A stretch of 64,000 bases of DNA. Source: a virus. Where the stretch lies: IMG/VR virus record IMGVR_UViG_3300033149_001257, positions 1-64,000 of that record; one strand, 5' to 3'. A model generated the notes under the pieces. That model worked only from the letters and a program-made list of their open reading frames with translations, did no database searches and was not told where the DNA came from. The translations under genes and the position numbers were made by a program. Below are positions 57,545-64,000 of this stretch, piece by piece (position 1 is the first letter of the stretch; every line of letters starts with the position of its first letter).

Positions 57545-59962
57545 TTAACTTCCTGTCGTGTATGCGTAAATATAATACGTAGTTCCTCCAATGTCCACGG
57601 CAATTTGTTTTGAAAGGGTGCCTGCCGATGATACCGCATCGTCTACCGCCTTTATTAATGGCTCGTCTACCGAGAAACTGCTCATGTCTATTCCCCCGGG
57701 ATTGCCTGCTCCGTCATTGATTGAGGTTATTTCTATAGCATAAACATCATCCGCATGTCTACTTCGTTGGTTTATTTCCAATATCATCACATTGTTCGTC
57801 ATCGTGCCAGCCACCTGTGCTCCCGCTGATGTTATTTTCAACACAGAGCCACTTGAATTGAGTGTCCCCCCTGCCCCGGTCTGTGATTCTGACCTTGTTA
57901 TTTCAACCAGGTCGTAATTGAATGTTGTGGTTCCTGAAGTTCTTGTCTCAAGAGATAGCGTTCGAAATACATTTTTACTGCCCACCGTGTCCCCCAATGA
58001 AGAACCAAGCCTGGTTATCTGGGAGTTAAATACCTTTCCGCTTGTTATACTGGTAGACTGACACAACATATTCATGATTGTCCCATCCACTAAACCATCC
58101 GCTGATATATCAATTACCTTACCAGACGTAACCGCACCTGCATTTATGTCAACAACTATCCCCGATGTTGTTGCAGCATCAATATTTATTACGTCAGCAG
58201 TTGTGGCATCCGAATCTATGTTTAATGATATAGCATCCGTATCCTGGTCAATAGTTACCGTACTATCAAAAAATGAAAGTCCATCGACTTCAAGTTTACC
58301 GGAAACCATTAAATCATCTTCTGCGGCAAGTCCGTGTCCGGTGGTGCCGGCATCGCCTATCCTTAAATATGCGCCCACCCCGAATATTGAAGGTATGTTT
58401 GCTGCGGTTTCAAACTTGAAATAATCATCTGCATCACTGTTCGGGAGTAAATGAATTGCTCCATTGCTTGTTATGTGATTACCACCAAGTGCAATGTTAC
58501 CTACCATGGTAGATGTGCCGTCAAGTTTTAGAAATGCTCCACCAGCCACCGCGCCATCAATATATGTTTTTACGGCTTTTTCTGTAGGCAACGCAGTATC
58601 GCTATTTCCACCCAATGTTCCGTCGATTGAGAACTCGTCTATTGTCGCACCCAGATTAAGCGTGATACTCGGGGATGCTGAAATGGTTTTGTTGGTCAAT
58701 GTCTGTGTTGGTGAAGTGCCCACCACATCTACCCACGTGGTACCATCGTTGGATAATTGTAGCTTATCGGTACCCTCATTCCACCTTAATCCGGGGTCCT
58801 CGTCAGTTCCGGGACCGGTGGCGCTTGTTCCTGATATTTTCAGCATGGGATAATTGGGATTACCACCAGTGAATGGGGTAGCAAAGTAAAAATAGGTTCC
58901 TGATACATTGTGGGGTATTATGGGTATTGACCTTTGGGCTATGATACCATTTAATCCCCTGACACCACTCAGCCTGAGTAGGGCGTTCATCTGGTTGGTA
59001 CCATCTATTTTCAAATAATCCTCTAAGTCGCCCACGTTGGCCACGAGTTCTCCCCGAACAAGAAGATTATTAAACTCCGCATCTCCATTATCCTGTATCT
59101 GAAAACCCGACACCCCGGAAAGATAATTAAAGGATTCAAGTGTTGTGGGGGTTACTCTTATGTTGCCTATGCGCGCATCGTCCTCAGTAAACCTCGCCGT
59201 TTCTGTTCCATCCTCGTCAAAGAAGAATATTCCATGCTGATTAAACCTTGCTGCCACTGCGCCCGTAACGTATTTAATAAGTATTTCTTTTGAATTCAAC
59301 TCAAGTGATTCCTGCGATGATACTATTTTTAACTGTTCCGTGAGTGTTAATGTTCCCTGTAAATTATCAGCAAGCATATTCTCAACAATGTTACGAATAG
59401 CATTTATGGTGTCATCATCTACCACGTATCTATTATTGAAAAGTAAATCCCGAGAATCTACGATATGCCCATTGAGTCCTTCGTGGTCCTGGTCCTGCTG
59501 AATAGCCACTGTATCATCCGAGGGAATAATTATCTTGGCAATGGTTACTTTATTAGAAAATATCGCATCGTCAAGCGTGATTAATCCATTGTATAGATTA
59601 ATGAATATCTCGCCAGCCTTGCCTAATGGAACCTCTAATTTCCTTTCTTCTTCGTCTATTTTATGTAGTATCCCATCGGCTATCCCAAGATGCTCGGTAT
59701 CGAACTTTCTTCTTATATATATGTATTCGGAAGCCGGGTCGTCTGCCTCTACATAAAGACCGGAAAGGACTTTATTCCCCCCTATTTTAGCCACTAAATC
59801 AGATAGCCATTTCATGCCACGGTTATCACTGGACTGAGATACGGAACTGGCGCTAACACCTCTCGGCAAAGAAGAACTACCTTTAGTTTCGGCGCTCTTA
59901 TCCGTACCCTGTAATCGGGTAATTTGCTGATGTAATGTTTCAAATGTCTTTTTTCCTACCAT
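57545..59962 (-). CDS. tail fibre or baseplate protein (805 aa)
   Basis: TAATG overlap with the gene at 59962. N-terminal coil (ETLHQQITRLQGTDKSAETK), then long beta regions. DEFSIDGTLGGNSDTALPTE matches the gene at 53993, showing shared modules. Residues 560-690 contain repeated AT-rich strand blocks (ADVINIDAATTSGIVVDINA). Likely attached near the tail tip. Confidence 0.75.
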   Translation of the reverse strand: MVGKKTFETLHQQITRLQGTDKSAETKGSSSLPRGVSASSVSQSSDNRGMKWLSDLVAKIGGNKVLSGLYVEADDPASEYIYIRRKFDTEHLGIADGILHKIDEEERKLEVPLGKAGEIFINLYNGLITLDDAIFSNKVTIAKIIIPSDDTVAIQQDQDHEGLNGHIVDSRDLLFNNRYVVDDDTINAIRNIVENMLADNLQGTLTLTEQLKIVSSQESLELNSKEILIKYVTGAVAARFNQHGIFFFDEDGTETARFTEDDARIGNIRVTPTTLESFNYLSGVSGFQIQDNGDAEFNNLLVRGELVANVGDLEDYLKIDGTNQMNALLRLSGVRGLNGIIAQRSIPIIPHNVSGTYFYFATPFTGGNPNYPMLKISGTSATGPGTDEDPGLRWNEGTDKLQLSNDGTTWVDVVGTSPTQTLTNKTISASPSITLNLGATIDEFSIDGTLGGNSDTALPTEKAVKTYIDGAVAGGAFLKLDGTSTMVGNIALGGNHITSNGAIHLLPNSDADDYFKFETAANIPSIFGVGAYLRIGDAGTTGHGLAAEDDLMVSGKLEVDGLSFFDSTVTIDQDTDAISLNIDSDATTADVINIDAATTSGIVVDINAGAVTSGKVIDISADGLVDGTIMNMLCQSTSITSGKVFNSQITRLGSSLGDTVGSKNVFRTLSLETRTSGTTTFNYDLVEITRSESQTGAGGTLNSSGSVLKITSAGAQVAGTMTNNVMILEINQRSRHADDVYAIEITSINDGAGNPGGIDMSSFSVDEPLIKAVDDAVSSAGTLSKQIAVDIGGTTYYIYAYTTGS

Positions 59963-62900
59963 TATCCTGGATACCTCGCTAACATAAATGTTGGCTGACT
60001 TTTCTTCGCAGACATTTTCTCAAGAAAATAGTTCTGGTTAATATTGTTTACTGTATCAATTACTCTTAGCGTCATGCCCATTATTATATGCGGCGCAAGC
60101 ATAGACGTTATTCTCACCTTACTCTTGTTTTTCTGGAACTCATAGAGCATTAATTTACCACGCCTGTCAATTATCGGTTGAGTAGATAATTCTATATGTA
60201 CGTCCCTGTCCTTATAAACCTTATCTCCATATATGGGTAATAGTCCGGCATCGTCAAATAAAGAACTGGCTGTTTCAAGCTCCTGCGATACCCTGACATC
60301 TATGGCATGATTATTGTCGGCGGTGTCGGTAGTACTTACAAACGTAGTGGGAGTTTTGCTCGTATACACAAACGCCTCAGCACCATCAATATATATCGTT
60401 CCGGTATCAGAAAATGCCGAGGTATCATCTACATTTATCGTTGAATCGCCTGCTGTTACTCCCACCGAAACCTGCGTTGTCGGTATCAGTGTAGCATCGG
60501 TTTCGAGTACCGTGTTGCCATATATCGCAAGCTCTGCCAGGCAAACAGCATAGAATGTTTCTCCTGCATGTTCAATCGCTCCCAACTCTTCAAGAATTAT
60601 CTTTACATATCTCGCTTGAAAAAACTCGCCTAAAATATCTTCTTCAAATGATACTTTCTCCCCACCCTTCATAATAAAATCTCTCGCATCCGAAGATATG
60701 GAACTGTAGCTCGTGCCATCTATGGAATATTCCAAACTGTATCTATTCTCTATGTCAAGCTTGTTTTTAATATCATTGGTATACGGATAATAAAAACCTT
60801 GAAGTAAATCAATGGCTCTTATATCCCGAAGTGAGCCCAGGTCTATAATTAAAAACTGTGTACCCGATAATGTCTTGTTCTTAAACTTTACCTGTAATTG
60901 TGTGTTGCTTAATCCATCTATCATTAGTGGCGCGCTTGTTGAGGGCTTAATTATATTGTTTGATGCGTAAGATAAATCCATTGACACTAATCCATTTCTG
61001 GTATTCTCAAATATACGAACTTCTTTATAATAAGCGTTTCCTGTATACCAATAAACACTAAGACCTACAGGGTGCCTATTGATTGCTTTTATTCTTGACA
61101 ATATCCTTATTTTTTTTATATATTTAGGAGCACCACTTTCATTAGGATACCATGTGGTGGTATACAAATCTGTTTCCCCTGCGGGAAATTCTATGTGGGA
61201 TGCTACCCAGTGGGTACCTGTCCACCAACTGCCCATATAATTCCACGTATCGTCAACGTCTTGATACATAACCGCATAATCTCCCCCATATAATCTTATG
61301 TCATCATTCATAATGGCACCCACGTCTAATTCAACTTTTGAAATATACCGTGTTCCGCCTAAGTCAAAGTTAATATTCTTTGAATATAGCACATCTTTTA
61401 CTCTTAATCTTTCCGAAGCATATACTCCTATGTGGGTGAAATATGTACTGGTATTCCCATCTATCATGTGGCCGGTAATTCCGGATGACCTACCACCTGG
61501 GGCTCCTATTGTTATGGTGGTATCCTCTGCTATGTTCGGAGTGGTAAACGCAGCATCTGGATCGCTTGGGAAATGAGTCGAATCTTTTTCTATCCTTACC
61601 GTGGCATTCGCACAATCTATAAGCACGTCATCTGCACTTATTGATTTATAAAAATCGGCATATGATGTTTGATTTAGTTTTGTATAATTCGTAGAAGAAG
61701 GCGCATACCAGATACCATTAGAATAATCCACGTTAGCGTTACCGGCAGCTATTGTGAAAAGACGTTCTCCGTCTGTTGTGTATATAATAATAGGATACTC
61801 TCTGGATATTTTATATCCAAACCTTACCTCATAATGAGATTGCGATAAATATGATGGTATTTCCGATGGGTCGGAATTAGAAAAATCATCCACGCTTGTC
61901 ACTCCCGGAGCAAATAATGTTAGAGCTCCATTTCCCGTGGGTGAAATCACTTGAGATTGAAATTGTACATCATTGTCGGATATTGGTACACCATTAAATC
62001 TCACGTTTGGTATTGTAGGATAAGATAGTATTGCGGGTGAAAAATAAACCCCATTGGCATCCGCAAGATAAAGTTTATAGTTGGCGTATGTTATATCATC
62101 GCCTGTCCATTGGAGTGGCTGATTCTCTGCCGTGGCGCTATATGTTCCTATGTCAACAAAAGATACCACTCTGTTTCCATCCTCATCAACCGCCTGCATA
62201 TAATTTGTGGGATTCTCGTTCTGTCCATACATTTTTACCCTTGTGTATATCTCCCCATCTGATATATAGTCCAAGGAAATCTGTCCCGGTACGGTATAAT
62301 CAGCATTTACTTTCTGGGTAAGATAAGACCCCCAGACCTTCTGCGAACCAGCCGTACGAAAAATATAATTAGGCGCAAGCAGACTCCTGATTTCATTTAT
62401 AGCATCAAACCGGTTATTAATCTTACTCGCAGAAAACTCTATCACCGGTATTTGTATTCCGGTGGCCTGTATGGTGCAAAATGTGTAATCCACATCACAG
62501 GTTACGGTAGCCCCTGTGCCCCCCGTGGGGGGAGTGGTCAATATAATCTTACCATACCTTTTATCAAACCTGTTAAACTGCGCCGCAAGTATACCCGGGA
62601 TAGTAAAATTGCCATGCACAAGGTCGGTACTCACGTTGTTATAAGTTAAATACCATACCTGCCCAACTGGATATGCTTGATATACGGTAGCTTTATCATT
62701 ATGGGCCGCCGCAATAGAAGATAATTCTCCACGTGTACATCCAGTAAGCGTGGTGGCTGTTTTCCCGGTATATTCAATAAACTCATTATCTATTTTAATA
62801 TACCCCGTATCGTCAAAATCAGCAGTATCTTCCTTCGTGGTTATGGTGTCAATAGCATCCGTCACTGAACCCTTGAGATGTACTTTCACGTCAATTGTTT

Positions 62901-63771
62901 CGGGATTAAAATTCGGTACCATGGTATCAATAATAACCCCATCTTCCGTGTTCTTCGTGGTGGTTAAGTTACCAGCCACGGTATATGGGATATTTCCATA
63001 ATGGTCCTCTTTTGTCATTATTTCCTGTATCACATCCTCAGCATAATTAATAGTAGATGTGGGATAATACCAATATGGTTCTACAACTAAATCAAAATCT
63101 TCCCGTACATTTATGGGCGCATTTAATATTATCTGACCATATTCATAATCAATCGTAATATCCTGTATTTTCTCGCCAGCCACAGCACTTCCCCTGAAAA
63201 TTACTTTTATATTCAACGGCGGTTTCTGCGCTATATTTGTGTGTGGTAAATTAAATATTACTGCCAATTTATGGTCAGCATTTTCTGTATCATCTGACAT
63301 GTAATGCGGCGTAATGTACTCAACCCCAGTAAGCGCGGTATTCGTTGTAGCATATGTTACCTCGGTTTTGGGTGATTCATATTTCTTGTCAATATCAACC
63401 CACTGCAACTTAATCATGGCATCTGATACGTTCAATACAAGCGTTGCCGCACCCTGATTAATCACCGGATTTATTTCCTGTATCGTTCCATAGAACTTAT
63501 TAAATAATTCGGGGGTCCCATAAACGTCTATCCCCTCAAATATCTCAACCAATTCCCCTTTGGATATAGGATTAGTTCCACCTGCCGAATATTTACCATC
63601 GGTGTTTTTTATTATTACCCTTAATGTCGCGGTACCATACTTATCATCAAAAGAGTAATCCCAATCGATAGCATCGGTATTTGTAGCGCTGGCTATATCG
63701 CAACGGAACTCTCTTGGAGCCTCGCCGCGGGTTAATATAGCTTGCGCATCTGATGATAATTGTTTAGGCAT
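59962..63771 (-). CDS. large tail/baseplate protein with discoidin-like parts (1269 aa)
   Basis: Residues 1-150 (LRVIIKNTDGKYSAGGTNPI, EIFEGIDVYGTPELFNKFYG) resemble the N-terminal hub-type domain of tail proteins. Residues 770-1090 hold two stretches like F5/8 type C (discoidin) domains (ITGHMIDGNTSTYFTHIG; LSNTQLQVKFKNKTLSGT) that usually bind sugars. The C-terminal part ends ITSMLAPHIIMGMTLRVID. The longest gene of the window; probably the baseplate or receptor-contacting protein. Confidence 0.7.
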   Translation of the reverse strand: MPKQLSSDAQAILTRGEAPREFRCDIASATNTDAIDWDYSFDDKYGTATLRVIIKNTDGKYSAGGTNPISKGELVEIFEGIDVYGTPELFNKFYGTIQEINPVINQGAATLVLNVSDAMIKLQWVDIDKKYESPKTEVTYATTNTALTGVEYITPHYMSDDTENADHKLAVIFNLPHTNIAQKPPLNIKVIFRGSAVAGEKIQDITIDYEYGQIILNAPINVREDFDLVVEPYWYYPTSTINYAEDVIQEIMTKEDHYGNIPYTVAGNLTTTKNTEDGVIIDTMVPNFNPETIDVKVHLKGSVTDAIDTITTKEDTADFDDTGYIKIDNEFIEYTGKTATTLTGCTRGELSSIAAAHNDKATVYQAYPVGQVWYLTYNNVSTDLVHGNFTIPGILAAQFNRFDKRYGKIILTTPPTGGTGATVTCDVDYTFCTIQATGIQIPVIEFSASKINNRFDAINEIRSLLAPNYIFRTAGSQKVWGSYLTQKVNADYTVPGQISLDYISDGEIYTRVKMYGQNENPTNYMQAVDEDGNRVVSFVDIGTYSATAENQPLQWTGDDITYANYKLYLADANGVYFSPAILSYPTIPNVRFNGVPISDNDVQFQSQVISPTGNGALTLFAPGVTSVDDFSNSDPSEIPSYLSQSHYEVRFGYKISREYPIIIYTTDGERLFTIAAGNANVDYSNGIWYAPSSTNYTKLNQTSYADFYKSISADDVLIDCANATVRIEKDSTHFPSDPDAAFTTPNIAEDTTITIGAPGGRSSGITGHMIDGNTSTYFTHIGVYASERLRVKDVLYSKNINFDLGGTRYISKVELDVGAIMNDDIRLYGGDYAVMYQDVDDTWNYMGSWWTGTHWVASHIEFPAGETDLYTTTWYPNESGAPKYIKKIRILSRIKAINRHPVGLSVYWYTGNAYYKEVRIFENTRNGLVSMDLSYASNNIIKPSTSAPLMIDGLSNTQLQVKFKNKTLSGTQFLIIDLGSLRDIRAIDLLQGFYYPYTNDIKNKLDIENRYSLEYSIDGTSYSSISSDARDFIMKGGEKVSFEEDILGEFFQARYVKIILEELGAIEHAGETFYAVCLAELAIYGNTVLETDATLIPTTQVSVGVTAGDSTINVDDTSAFSDTGTIYIDGAEAFVYTSKTPTTFVSTTDTADNNHAIDVRVSQELETASSLFDDAGLLPIYGDKVYKDRDVHIELSTQPIIDRRGKLMLYEFQKNKSKVRITSMLAPHIIMGMTLRVIDTVNNINQNYFLEKMSAKKSQPTFMLARYPG

Positions 63772-63773
63772 TG

Positions 63774-64000
63774 TTAAATATCCTTTAGTACCTTCAGACT
63801 CATTTTTATCTGGTACTTCTGTGTTGAACCAGATAATTTATCTAACTTATTGAGGGACCGTATTTCACCCTGGATTATCTCTCCGTTTGTCTTGGTTATT
63901 TCAAGCCTGGTGTTATTGTCGGCATATGTTTCCAATCTACTCCATAGGGTAAGAGTAGAATCTTTTGTGAGAAATACAAAATTTGTAATCTCGTGGATTT
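63774..64000 (-). CDS. tail-region protein, 5' end outside window
   Basis: On the - strand the frame is open from base 64000 to a TAA at 63774-63776, giving the last 74 residues (NFVFLTKDSTLTLWSRLETY, GEIIQGEIRSLNKLDKLSGS). Its stop is 3 bases before the ATG of the 1269-residue tail gene. Probably another virion-assembly gene. Confidence 0.6.
   Translation of the reverse strand, partial: IHEITNFVFLTKDSTLTLWSRLETYADNNTRLEITKTNGEIIQGEIRSLNKLDKLSGSTQKYQIKMSLKVLKDI

Overview
The window looks like part of a large tailed-bacteriophage genome (class Caudoviricetes) with low GC. About 100 short, tightly packed genes with strong Shine-Dalgarno sites lie on the + strand from base 1 to 37269. A divergently organised set of long genes lies on the - strand from 37266 to the right edge. 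The two arms meet tail to tail, and their stop codons share the palindrome TTAA at 37266-37269. Tail-fibre-like proteins, a holin and endolysin cassette, a tyrosine recombinase and a phage-style recombination module support the phage reading. No terminase, portal, capsid or DNA polymerase gene is present, so much of the genome lies outside. A lipoprotein signal, a small signal-peptide protein, a spanin-like protein and a GDP-mannose pathway gene fit a Gram-negative-type host, but the host cannot be named from the sequence.

Bases 1-7340 carry very small genes, many with zinc-ribbon cysteines. Nine gaps here share an exactly spaced motif, TAAYRGG-N11-RGGRAA, just before the next start codon. 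Bases 7351-8472 encode a DNA sliding clamp, preceded by a 57-residue protein that resembles a single histone fold. Bases 8.5-14.9 kb hold small proteins, a protein built from 23 near-identical 9-residue repeats, and a long coiled-coil protein. Bases 14.9-21.5 kb look like a recombination module: a possible annealase-like protein, an unknown protein and an SbcC/RecF-type ATPase. It is interrupted by a tnpB-only IS200/IS605-type element, which seems to have cut off the end of a small gene. Bases 21.5-34.7 kb contain zinc ribbons, a macro-domain protein, a YopX-family protein, a UvrD/Rep helicase, an acyl-carrier domain fused to a second domain, a lipoprotein, an HNH nuclease, a PD-(D/E)XK nuclease and coiled-coil proteins. 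A helix-turn-helix protein then precedes a tyrosine recombinase whose promoter contains an operator-like palindrome.

The - strand arm, read from the right edge, encodes tail or baseplate and fibre proteins (64000 to about 51000), then a lysis cassette (M15-type peptidase endolysin, spanin-like and holin-like proteins, 51.0-49.4 kb). It ends with a 14-gene sugar island (49.4-37.3 kb) of seven glycosyltransferases, four methyltransferase-type genes, a PIG-L-type deacetylase, a GDP-mannose 4,6-dehydratase-like enzyme and a nucleotide-sugar-dehydrogenase-like protein. The island probably makes and attaches a modified glycan, on the virion or on the host surface.

Regulation is visible as four consensus sigma70-type promoters (10288, 27931, 34771 on +; 17818 on -) and pervasive translational coupling through ATGA and TAATG overlaps. 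The two tandem ATACAA/TTGTAT palindromes at 44436-44474 lie inside the sugar island. Several gene-poor stretches (717-742, 5898-5932, 8897-8993, 18288-18370, 22830-23020) hold strong stem-loops and may be structured RNAs.
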